A stretch of DNA of 7,521 nucleotides from Thermoplasmata archaeon. Lineage in GTDB: Archaea; Thermoplasmatota; Thermoplasmata; SG8-5. The stretch lies in assembly GCA_030655715.1 (NCBI GenBank), contig JAUSPR010000131.1, positions 1 through 7,521 on the forward strand, in the 5' to 3' direction. The position numbers and the translations under genes were made by a program. The notes below the pieces were generated by a model, which saw only the letters and a program-made list of their open reading frames with translations, made no database searches and was not told the origin of the DNA. Positions 1-6,730 of this stretch are shown here, piece by piece. Positions within the stretch are counted from its first letter, which is position 1. Every line of letters starts with the position of its first letter.

Positions 1-79
1 TGGCCACGTATCGTGTATTAACATCATAATCCACAACACGAACCACTATCGCTCGTAGGTCTTCATTATTCAGTGCCAT
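1..79 (-). CDS. Partial divergent gene, product not recognised
   Basis: The minus strand is open from about position 191 to the window edge, while all three plus-strand frames hit stops within the first 60 bases. From the ATG at 79 the peptide begins MALNNEDLRAIVVRVV and continues DYDVNTRYVA before running off the window. The mix of charged and beta-branched residues looks like real coding sequence. The frame also stays open upstream of this ATG (reading LRGTIAFRV just before it), so translation could start earlier, for example at a TTG at 139, which lies about 25 bases from the TATA element and would suit a leaderless message. No convincing ribosome binding site sits at the usual distance from the ATG. 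I do not recognise the family and only about 26 codons are visible. A regulator of the neighbouring transporter would be a natural guess for a divergent gene, but nothing in the sequence shows it. Confidence 0.45.
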   Translation of the reverse strand, partial: MALNNEDLRAIVVRVVDYDVNTRYVA

Positions 80-161
80 AACCCGAAATGCAATAGTACC
101 TCTTAAGTCTTGGCGAAATAATTCGCGGATAACACACAAATAATTCAGAAATAGACAGGTA

Positions 162-170
162 TTTATATAA
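162..170. promoter_or_regulatory. TATA box, possibly shared by divergent genes
   Basis: TTTATATAA lies about 95 bases before the binding-protein start. Archaeal transcription normally begins about 25 bases downstream of the TATA centre, which predicts a start near 190 and a leader of about 70 bases. The core TTATATAA (163-170) is its own reverse complement, so it could also serve the minus-strand reading frame, with a predicted start near 141. No clear BRE was identified on either side, so orientation cannot be decided from sequence. Confidence 0.5.
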
Positions 171-219
171 GTATTATTATTTGTTGGGTTAATTCAAAAA
201 AAAATAAATGAATGAAAAT

Positions 220-236
220 AATCCAATTATTGGATT
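220..236. promoter_or_regulatory. 17-bp perfect palindrome in the leader
   Basis: AATCCAAT-T-ATTGGATT is a perfect inverted repeat with 8-base arms and a one-base centre. It lies between the predicted transcription start and the ribosome binding site of the binding-protein gene. The one-base centre is too tight for an ordinary RNA hairpin loop, so a dimeric protein operator is the more likely reading. In archaea, repressors often bind just downstream of the TATA box. No repressor family can be named from the site alone. Confidence 0.4.
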
Positions 237-248
237 GAGAGAAGAATG

Positions 249-257
249 AAGGAGAGG
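249..257 (+). promoter_or_regulatory. Ribosome binding site of the binding-protein gene
   Basis: AAGGAGAGG sits just before the ATG at 263, with the GGAG core ending eight bases upstream. This is a strong, well-spaced Shine-Dalgarno match. It fixes the start codon and agrees with the signal peptide that follows immediately. Confidence 0.8.
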
Positions 258-262
258 AACAT

Positions 263-3200
263 ATGAAATCTATAAAAATAGTATGTGGACTAATAATCGG
301 AATGATGATAGTGTCCAGTATCCCCCTGTTCGCCACAGCTCAGGTCGCGAATGACACCCTTGTCATCGCGCTCCAGGCAGACATGGTTGACATGAACCCC
401 TGGAATCCTGACACGAACGCGGTATGGAAAAGTTTTCAGATAGGTTGGAACTTCGAAGGCATGATGGCCTACAACCCTGATTTCGAGCTATACCCGGTTC
501 TGGCGGCAGAGAGCGCAACTGGTCCAAATGGGGCAGATGCCTGGGTTAGCGCGGACGGTTTGAACATATCCGTCAACATCAGGCAGGGAGTGACGTTCCA
601 CGACGGGACCCTGATGGACTCCCAGGACGTCGTGTTCTCATACCAGACACTGGGATGGGGACTTTTCCAGACACAGGTCCTCGGACCACTGTACTGGGAT
701 GACGGCACGACCTTCACCAGGTACGATGACGGCACCACAAAAATCGGTGTCGAGGCAAATGGAACCCACAGGGTGGACTTCCACCTGACAGAACCATATG
801 CGATGTTCTGGTACCTGACCATGGCCGTACCAATCATGCCCCACCACATCTGGAGCACACACACAATTGCTCTTGCTGCTGGTGACTACCCAGGGTACGA
901 CGTAACGACTGAGAAGGGCTGGGACTACAGCTATGGTTCTAAAGTGACAGAAACTGGTGCTACAATTGGTACCGGTCCATTGATGCTGGAAAGCTGGATC
1001 AAGGAACAGGGCTCGGTCATCAAGGCATACGATGGTTACTGGGACAAGAACGGAACCACGACCTGGAAGGGAGTGGAATACCCGAACTACCCTAAGTTCG
1101 TCAAGACCATAAAGTTCAAGATATACACGCAGCTTGATGTTGCCATTCTGGCACTCCAGAACGGCGATGTCCACCACTTGCCTTGGTCTCTGACCCCGGG
1201 TTACTACAACCTGCTCAAGACCGACCCCAACATCGGCATCGAGATAAACAAGGACCAGGGACTCTTCTACATGTCCTTCAACGTTAGGAAGGGCGCGATG
1301 GCTGACGTCAACTTCAGAAGGGCAGTGGCCTACTGCGTTGACAAGCAATATATCGTGGACAGGCTGATGGGCGGCTACGGTATCCAGGGCACCGTCCCGA
1401 TATCGGTCACGAACACCTTCTACGTGAACACGTCCGTACCGGCATGGATTGCTGGCGGTGACCTGGAGGCTGCCAAGGCGCTCCTTAATGCGAACGGATA
1501 CACCGATAAGGACGGCGACGGATGGAGAGACATGCCTGACGGCTCGCCTCTCAAGTACAACATTCTGACACCGCCAAAGGACTACGACCCGATAAGGGCT
1601 GACAGCGGCATCATGATCGAGAAGAACCTGAAATCAATCGGCCTGAACATTGCGGCCGTACCAACAAGCTTCGACACAATCGTGAGCGCGGCATACGTGT
1701 CAGTTGACTTTGACATGTACGTCCTCGGATGGAGCGTCGGTTCGTTCCCTGAATCATACTTGAGGGACTTCTTCCACAGCGATTCCGATGTTGCGCTTAA
1801 CCCGGCTGGTTCGAACGCAGCCGGATACCACAACGCAACGGTTGATGCCATGATCGACGACATGGAAGTAGAGATGGACAGTGGCCTCAGGATGCAATTG
1901 ATCAAGGACATCTGCGGAGCCACAATGAATGATGTTATTTATGACACGCTCTACTACAGGACCAACATCGAAGCATACCGTGGAGACATCTGGCAGGGCT
2001 GGATCCCAGCATTCGGAACCATATACAACGGCTTCTCGATATTCAACCTTGCACCGCCAGGAAGCGGCGGCGGAACAACTGGAGGAGAAACCGGCGGGAC
2101 TGCCGGTTACTCGGATGGTCTGCCTGACAGAGTCGCTTTCAACGGTACACTGGCTCTTGATGCCAGGATAACCATGCCGGATTCCGTATCCACTGACTCC
2201 GATTTCACAGCCACTGTAATGGTCAACGAATACTACGGAAATGCAACAACTGGCGTCATAGATTCACGCGCCTGTGTTGGAGCAAATGTCGAGTTCATTA
2301 CTGACCATGGCCAGTTCAAGAACGTAACAACAGACGCCAATGGAATGGCAACGTTTTTGGTGACAGTTGACTGGGCCAGCTACGGCTCGATCAACGTGTT
2401 CGCGAATGCGAGCAAGGGCGACTTCTACTTCACCATGGACAAGGATATCAAGGTGAACTTCATACCAGCCACCGCCACGCTCAGCCTTTCAGCCGAGCAT
2501 GCGGTAATCGCACCGAGCGGAAAAACAAATGTCACGGCAAAGGTCACCGACATATACGGCGACCCGATTTCCGGTGTGATGGTCAATGTCGACAACAACC
2601 TTATGTTCGGATGGTCCAGCAGCAATGCGACGGCCACGAACGCGGCAGGCGAAGTAATCTTTGTCTACCACGCACCGCCAATTTCGATGCTGCCCAACAC
2701 CAACAGGTACGAGCAGTTCAAGGCCAATATCTCGGTGCCCAACACAATAATACCCGAGGTTCAATCCACATCACTCATCATCGGAGTTCAAAACAGCGTG
2801 AAGGCCTGGTACTCGGTTGACATAACCAGTGTGACCAATTACGTCATCACCGGGAATAAAACCGGAACACTGGCTAAGTTCACCAATGTTACTGCCACAG
2901 TCCTCGACCAGGATGGCTTGCCTGTCCAGAACGTTGAACTCAACATATCCCTTAGCGATGCTATCGCAACCCCGGATGCTCTTCTAAAAACGACCAATGT
3001 AACAGGACAGGTGACATTCAACATGACCGCGATAGACCTGGGCAATGTGACCCAAAGCGCGATAGTAAAGGTCTACAACTACACTTCGGCCTATGCCACA
3101 TCCGACACATTCCTGCTGTGCAATGCCAACGAGACAAACAGCAGCACGGCATACGCTGCGGATATTGACTTCGATGCAATGGTAGCACACCAGGGCTCTG

Positions 3201-5104
3201 CGACAATGACCGCAACAGTCTGGGATCAGACCGGAGTGCCCGCAGTAGGAGTGCCGTGCCAGTTCTTCATACCGCCGACAGCCGAGGGAATACCCGGCCT
3301 GTTTGACGGCGGAGATACCTGGGGATGGCTTGAATACGGAGACGCCTGGGACCTTGGCCGGTGGGCCAGCTACATCGGAAGCTGGTACGGAGACAATGCA
3401 TCGGTAACCGATGGCGCGGGTAAATTAGTAGCCACAATAACAACATCCTCTTTCGTTGCTGACAGCCAGATTCCGCTGGAATTCGGTATTGGCGGTTACT
3501 GGGTCACCGAGACATTCAACAAGACAGCAAACAACTGGTGGATGGAATATTCTGGTCCATTTAATGGAACAAATACGCCTCCGATGAATGACAGCATTGA
3601 TGGTCCGTACTACTGGGAACAGGCTGACTTCACCCTGATGGACTCCGGAATCCTCTGGAGAGCACCGGTTGCGGCACTGGCCAGCTTCGAGATGGACACA
3701 ACCATAATATCGGCAGACGACCCGGCTGGTCAATTCACCATGACCTTCCATAACCTAGCTGGCAAACTGAGTGGCGCTTTGGTACAAATCAGTGAGGGAA
3801 CAGCTAAACCAAAATTCCTAATGGACGATGACACAACCTCGAAGGGAGTTATCAAATACACATACGACGCTGCAAAATCAGGCTACACTTCCGACGCAGG
3901 CATCGGGTTCACAGCAACAGTAACCGAGGAAGACTACTCGCACTATCCATTCAACTTCTTCGTGCCATACGTTGCAGTTGGAAGCGAGCCGACCATGCTC
4001 ATTGTCAATGCAACCACGACCACGCCCGCTGTCAAGTTCGGAGACAAGGCCAACATCACGGCCAAGGTAACGGACGAGTACGGCAACGACATTGTCAATG
4101 CCACGGTGTTCATGGGCGGTTCAATGCTCATGACCGATGCGAACGGTGAAATACAGACACTCCTCGATATACCAAGGATAGAGGGTCTGCAGGCCATACC
4201 AATCTCTGCGACCAAATCAGGCTATGAGGCATCAAGCCAGACAATATACCTCCAGGTCTACGATACTGAGCTATTCTTAGCAGTCGAGTATCAGGACCTC
4301 GCAGGACCGTCCGCGGCACCTGTGGTCAACACGAGCTTCGACATTTCGTTCACCGCCCTCAACAACGGAACAATAGACGGCTGGACCACATTCGAGTTCC
4401 TTGTGGATGACGTGGTAATTGATACCATGAGGATGGAACTGGCCGCTGATGAGGAGAAGGTCGGAACCTTCGCCACTTCCGTTTCGGACACGAACTTCCA
4501 CAACTTCACAGTTCGGCAGATCAACAGGCGCGAACTGGCCCCGTGGACGCTCAAAGCTGTGATGCCGGCAATAGCCAAACTTACACTGGGCACCTACAAC
4601 GTCCCGACCAACATCACCCAGGGCGAAGAGTTCACCGTGACTGCGAGCGCCACCAACACCGGAAATGCAGCCGGAGAACTGAGCGTACCCTTCGAGATAG
4701 ATGGTGTGAACTACTACGTGAAAGTAACGCTGAACGCGAACCAGACAAGCACTGTATCGTTCAAGTGGACCTTCACGGACACGGATTCCCACACTGTTTG
4801 CGGGCAAACTGTGACACCCGCAGCGGGTGCCAAGACAGGTTTCAGCACGGGTGTTGTCGCTGGTGCGGCAATAGCTATGCTGATTGTCGGTTTGCTGGTT
4901 GGAATGATCTTAGCCAAGATGATGGCCGGAAAGAAAGATGAAGAACCAGCATCCAAGCCGGAACCCATGGCCGAGGAAGAATCGATACCAGCCGAACCGG
5001 TCGAGGAAGTGCAGATCGAGGAAGCACCCGAGCCAGAAGCGCCAATCGAGGAAATTCCCGAGCCAGTAACACCGGTCGAAGAAACACTCCCACCAGAGCA
5101 ATAA
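263..5104 (+). CDS. Surface-anchored ABC solute-binding protein (family 5) with Ig-like stalk
   Basis: This is the extracellular ligand-capture component of an Opp/Dpp-type importer. Residues 1-26 form a Sec signal without a lipobox. Residues about 30-596 are the SBP_bac_5 domain, shown by GVTFHDGT with DVVFSY (about 109-127), DVNFRRAVAYCVDK (348-361) and a DKDGDGW loop (415-421). A Gly/Thr-rich linker (600-615) leads into a stalk of about eight beta-sandwich units, roughly 630-732, 734-843, 844-956, 963-1135, 1136-1235, 1239-1333, 1335-1426 and 1437-1522. Units 2, 3, 4 and 6 share a Big_1-like pattern (TAKVTD-x-YG); units 7 and 8 resemble CARDB. A hydrophobic helix (1531-1551) followed by KMMAGKK and an acidic tail (1559-1613) implies C-terminal anchoring with the tail inside. 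Family members are usually 500-600 residues. Codons lean strongly to C-ending forms, suggesting high expression. The ligand is unknown; the domain boundaries are my estimates. Confidence 0.93.
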   Translation: MKSIKIVCGLIIGMMIVSSIPLFATAQVANDTLVIALQADMVDMNPWNPDTNAVWKSFQIGWNFEGMMAYNPDFELYPVLAAESATGPNGADAWVSADGLNISVNIRQGVTFHDGTLMDSQDVVFSYQTLGWGLFQTQVLGPLYWDDGTTFTRYDDGTTKIGVEANGTHRVDFHLTEPYAMFWYLTMAVPIMPHHIWSTHTIALAAGDYPGYDVTTEKGWDYSYGSKVTETGATIGTGPLMLESWIKEQGSVIKAYDGYWDKNGTTTWKGVEYPNYPKFVKTIKFKIYTQLDVAILALQNGDVHHLPWSLTPGYYNLLKTDPNIGIEINKDQGLFYMSFNVRKGAMADVNFRRAVAYCVDKQYIVDRLMGGYGIQGTVPISVTNTFYVNTSVPAWIAGGDLEAAKALLNANGYTDKDGDGWRDMPDGSPLKYNILTPPKDYDPIRADSGIMIEKNLKSIGLNIAAVPTSFDTIVSAAYVSVDFDMYVLGWSVGSFPESYLRDFFHSDSDVALNPAGSNAAGYHNATVDAMIDDMEVEMDSGLRMQLIKDICGATMNDVIYDTLYYRTNIEAYRGDIWQGWIPAFGTIYNGFSIFNLAPPGSGGGTTGGETGGTAGYSDGLPDRVAFNGTLALDARITMPDSVSTDSDFTATVMVNEYYGNATTGVIDSRACVGANVEFITDHGQFKNVTTDANGMATFLVTVDWASYGSINVFANASKGDFYFTMDKDIKVNFIPATATLSLSAEHAVIAPSGKTNVTAKVTDIYGDPISGVMVNVDNNLMFGWSSSNATATNAAGEVIFVYHAPPISMLPNTNRYEQFKANISVPNTIIPEVQSTSLIIGVQNSVKAWYSVDITSVTNYVITGNKTGTLAKFTNVTATVLDQDGLPVQNVELNISLSDAIATPDALLKTTNVTGQVTFNMTAIDLGNVTQSAIVKVYNYTSAYATSDTFLLCNANETNSSTAYAADIDFDAMVAHQGSATMTATVWDQTGVPAVGVPCQFFIPPTAEGIPGLFDGGDTWGWLEYGDAWDLGRWASYIGSWYGDNASVTDGAGKLVATITTSSFVADSQIPLEFGIGGYWVTETFNKTANNWWMEYSGPFNGTNTPPMNDSIDGPYYWEQADFTLMDSGILWRAPVAALASFEMDTTIISADDPAGQFTMTFHNLAGKLSGALVQISEGTAKPKFLMDDDTTSKGVIKYTYDAAKSGYTSDAGIGFTATVTEEDYSHYPFNFFVPYVAVGSEPTMLIVNATTTTPAVKFGDKANITAKVTDEYGNDIVNATVFMGGSMLMTDANGEIQTLLDIPRIEGLQAIPISATKSGYEASSQTIYLQVYDTELFLAVEYQDLAGPSAAPVVNTSFDISFTALNNGTIDGWTTFEFLVDDVVIDTMRMELAADEEKVGTFATSVSDTNFHNFTVRQINRRELAPWTLKAVMPAIAKLTLGTYNVPTNITQGEEFTVTASATNTGNAAGELSVPFEIDGVNYYVKVTLNANQTSTVSFKWTFTDTDSHTVCGQTVTPAAGAKTGFSTGVVAGAAIAMLIVGLLVGMILAKMMAGKKDEEPASKPEPMAEEESIPAEPVEEVQIEEAPEPEAPIEEIPEPVTPVEETLPPEQ
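5015..5098 (+). repeat. 30-bp coding repeats in the acidic tail
   Basis: The last part of the binding-protein gene has two full 30-bp units and one shortened unit, encoding IEEAPEPEAP, IEEIPEPVTP and VEETLPPE (residues 1585-1612). They lie after the transmembrane helix, so the segment should be a flexible, strongly negative cytosolic tail. The units are diverged at the DNA level but keep the E-E and P-E-P spacing. Confidence 0.6.
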
Positions 5105-5115
5105 ACAGGAACAAT

Positions 5116-5160
5116 AGGAGGGCCAACCGGCCCTCCTCCTTTTCTAATTTTTCTATATTT
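5116..5160 (+). terminator. Hairpin terminator after the binding-protein gene
   Basis: AGGAGGGCC (5116-5124) and GGCCCTCCT (5129-5137) form a perfect 9-bp GC-rich stem around a four-base loop, AACC. A T-rich run continues to about 5164. It starts 12 bases after the stop codon. Archaeal termination depends mainly on the T-rich tract; the stem may also protect the mRNA 3' end. It should separate binding-protein transcription from the permease genes. Confidence 0.8.
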
Positions 5161-5161
5161 A

Positions 5162-5265
5162 TTTGTATCCAAAGTCTGAGGACATTTGAACTTGGTCGGC
5201 GTCCGAAGTCCTTTTATCGGTTTCCAAAGTCCTTTATTCGGTATCCAAAGTCTGAGGACATTTGG
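5162..5265. repeat. Intergenic repeat cluster: 24-bp direct repeat plus 21-bp units
   Basis: A 24-bp sequence starting GTATCCAAAGTCTGAGG occurs exactly at 5165-5188 and 5241-5264. Between the copies are two diverged units beginning with TCGG at 5196 and 5217, and a third TCGG at 5238 leads into the second copy, giving a 21-bp period. Shared cores are TCCAAAGTC, TCCGAAGTC and TCCAAAGTC. Each 24-bp copy can fold: CAAAGTC and GACATTTG pair around TGAG with one bulged A. The 21-bp period keeps a reading frame open on both strands, but neither looks like a gene. Its origin is unknown; a dispersed genomic repeat is the simplest guess. Confidence 0.7.
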
Positions 5266-5469
5266 AAACGGTGAACCTACTTGGGAATGGGCCGGGACGG
5301 CTGGAATAGGCAATGAGCCTGGTTGGCCGGTGAGATTTGACCTCGCTGCGAGTATACAGGATTCCAGAATTAATTTGAGCATGTAACCCACCCGTTATGA
5401 CATAATCTTGCTGAGCGGCTACAATGCTCGTACGGGCCGGGCTTCCGAAAATTGAAATTGCCCATCTTC
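5266..5469. other. Intergenic stretch without a recognised gene
   Basis: No credible coding frame with a ribosome binding site is visible, and I see no tRNA or rRNA signature. It holds several short inverted repeats: AGGC-AATGA-GCCT (5308-5320), CTCG-CTG-CGAG (5342-5352) and the 11-bp palindrome TTATGACATAA (5395-5405). Some of this may belong to the structured element that starts at 5470. Alternatively it is decayed sequence. Confidence 0.4.
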
Positions 5470-5528
5470 ATGTAAACTACCAGCCCGTAAAGTGGCTGGC
5501 GTTTGTTACCAGGGCTGGAAGTTTACAT
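5470..5528. other. Long near-perfect hairpin, candidate structured RNA
   Basis: The arms ATGTAAACTACCAGCCC (5470-5486) and GGGCTGGAAGTTTACAT (5512-5528) pair over 17 positions with a single mismatch. The 25-base loop can add an inner stem, GTAA (5487-5490) with TTAC (5506-5509), leaving a two-base CA bulge. The structure is far stronger than expected by chance in non-coding DNA. I cannot match it to a known RNA family. It could be part of a small RNA, a leader of the permease transcript, or the end of a mobile or repetitive element. Confidence 0.5.
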
Positions 5529-5550
5529 AGGTAGGCCATACACCTAAGTT

Positions 5551-5577
5551 ATCAAAGCCAATTCGCTTTGATTTTAT
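5551..5577 (+). terminator. Small perfect hairpin with T-rich flank
   Basis: ATCAAAGC (5551-5558) and GCTTTGAT (5565-5572) form a perfect 8-bp stem around the six-base loop CAATTC, followed by TTTTATAT. It sits 22 bases after the long hairpin. It has the form of a weak terminator and could end a short transcript that includes that hairpin, but it might equally be one more element of a longer leader. Confidence 0.35.
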
Positions 5578-5631
5578 ATGCAATTTATTGTACGGTGCAT
5601 GGCGGATTAACCTTTGCCGAGATTCATGTTA

Positions 5632-5676
5632 ATGGCCTTTCATCCCTGGCTTGAAAACCGGGGAGTTCCCGGCCAT
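5632..5676. repeat. Nested inverted repeat before the permease promoter
   Basis: An outer pair, ATGGCC (5632-5637) with GGCCAT (5671-5676), encloses an inner perfect stem, CCGGG (5658-5662) with CCCGG (5668-5672) around GAGTT. The two share the GG at 5671-5672, so they are alternatives rather than one fold. It lies just upstream of the AT-rich promoter-like stretch. A regulatory role is possible but unproven. Confidence 0.3.
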
Positions 5677-5683
5677 AATCATT

Positions 5684-5710
5684 AGATATAACAGAATATA
5701 ATTAATATAG
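5684..5710 (+). promoter_or_regulatory. AT-rich promoter-like region of the permease genes
   Basis: Two TATA-like stretches are present: GATATAAC (5685-5692) and ATATAATTAATATA (5696-5709). The first predicts a transcription start near 5714 and a leader of about 20 bases; the second predicts a start at or close to the ATG at 5735, which would give a leaderless message. The only Shine-Dalgarno-like piece is GAGG (5715-5718), 16 bases from the ATG and too far to be ideal, so leaderless translation is credible. Confidence 0.45.
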
Positions 5711-5734
5711 TATCGAGGATTATGGTTTCGGTAT

Positions 5735-6730
5735 ATGGCAAAGATGGGACGCTATGTAGCTGGGCGCTTGATCCAGGGATTGGTCACCTTAATTATAGTG
5801 ACCAGTATCATTTTCATTCTCTTCGAGGCCATGCCCGGCGACCCGCTGGACAAGTTCAGGGCGAATCCTAACACAACAGCTGCGGACTTGGCCAGGTTAG
5901 AGCGGTTATACGGCCTAGACGATCCTATTTACGTTCGATATTTCAGGTTCATGGGTAATATGTTCACGTTTAATTTCGGTGATTCTTATTCCAAAGGGGC
6001 GCCGGTAATCGACCTGATTAATCAAAGAGCGCCTCGAACGTTAGCTCTGTTCGGAACCGGCGCCATACTTTCCTACATCATCGGTATTGGCATAGGTTCC
6101 TATATAGCCTGGAGAAGAGGGGGTATTGCCGAAGGCTCTATCATCACAGTATCACTATTCTTCTACAACATGCCAACCTTCTGGATTGGGCTCATAATGA
6201 TCTGGATATTTGCCTATTACTGGACATTTTTCCCCCTGGGGGGTTTTACAGGTTTGGATGAAACTGTAGTATTTTTTGGGCTCTCCGGAACCGAGCCCTA
6301 TGCGGGGGCACTGGACTTCCTCTGGCACATGGCATTGCCGCTTTTCGTTCTTGTCCTTATAGGGGTAGCAGGGGTCATTCTGTTAATGAGAACCTCACTC
6401 CTGGAGGTCATGAGGGAGGATTACATTCTGACTGCCAAGGCCAAGGGCCTTTCTGAGAGAAAGGTCAGGATAAGACACGCCAACAGGAATGCTTATCTTC
6501 CGATTGTGACCTCCCTGACATTGACCATGGCATCGATTCTGGGAGGCGCGGTCATTTTCGAGCAGGTGTTCTCCTACCCCGGAATGGGCCTGCTATACCT
6601 GGAAGCGCTGTATAATCAAGATCATTTCCTGTCTGGTGCGATTCTGTTCATACTCTCTTTGTTAATAATCGGGGCCAACCTTGTGGCCGACCTTCTGTAC
6701 GGGTTCCTTGACCCGAGGGTGAGGATGTAG
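5735..6730 (+). CDS. ABC transporter permease, DppB/OppB type
   Basis: This is the first membrane subunit of a peptide/nickel-type importer. At 331 residues it has the usual family length. The N-terminal helix (about 9-31) is followed by the characteristic MPGDP (33-37). Further hydrophobic segments lie near 103-125, 137-165, 195-220, 259-285 and 300-322, giving the expected six helices. The cytoplasmic EAA loop, which docks on the ATPase, is clear at about 229-256: DYILTAKAKGLSERKV followed by RHANRNAYLP. The C-terminus ends in the typical LDPRVRM. The ATG at 5735 is preferred because it gives the normal N-terminus; an in-frame ATG at 5744 is a close alternative. It is translated just ahead of the second permease and presumably forms a heterodimer with it. 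The substrate cannot be inferred. Confidence 0.95.
   Translation: MAKMGRYVAGRLIQGLVTLIIVTSIIFILFEAMPGDPLDKFRANPNTTAADLARLERLYGLDDPIYVRYFRFMGNMFTFNFGDSYSKGAPVIDLINQRAPRTLALFGTGAILSYIIGIGIGSYIAWRRGGIAEGSIITVSLFFYNMPTFWIGLIMIWIFAYYWTFFPLGGFTGLDETVVFFGLSGTEPYAGALDFLWHMALPLFVLVLIGVAGVILLMRTSLLEVMREDYILTAKAKGLSERKVRIRHANRNAYLPIVTSLTLTMASILGGAVIFEQVFSYPGMGLLYLEALYNQDHFLSGAILFILSLLIIGANLVADLLYGFLDPRVRM

Noticed and set aside
208..249. Short upstream frame in the leader (MNENNPIIGLREE)
   Set aside because: It overlaps the main ribosome binding site, as a regulatory leader peptide might, but has no ribosome binding site of its own and lies in AT-rich sequence where a short frame is easily chance. A second tiny frame starts four bases later.
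638..1348. Minus-strand frame of 236 codons inside the binding-protein gene
   Set aside because: It is antisense to conserved family 5 motifs. Open antisense frames are expected because of the strong C-ending codon bias of the gene.
5162..5265. CRISPR array
   Set aside because: There are only two exact copies, the space between them contains diverged forms of the same repeat rather than unique spacers, and no cas gene is in the window.
5186..5386. Plus-strand frame of 66 codons over the intergenic repeats
   Set aside because: It has no ribosome binding site. Its composition follows from the 21-bp DNA repeat keeping the frame open, and the minus strand is open over the same repeats for the same reason.
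4714..5391. Minus-strand frame of 225 codons across the end of the binding-protein gene
   Set aside because: Most of it is antisense to the well-supported helix and acidic tail of the binding protein, giving low-complexity Ser/Gly-rich sequence. It also crosses the terminator and has no start signals.
5470..5528. Insertion-sequence terminal inverted repeats
   Set aside because: The arms are only 25 bases apart, there is no transposase frame and no flanking target duplication was seen, so a hairpin explains the pattern better than a mobile element.
5400..5580. Known structural RNA (tRNA, 5S rRNA, SRP RNA or RNase P RNA)
   Set aside because: I found no T-loop GGTTCGA-type signature and none of the conserved cores of SRP or RNase P RNA that I could recognise. 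The hairpins are reported only as an unassigned candidate.
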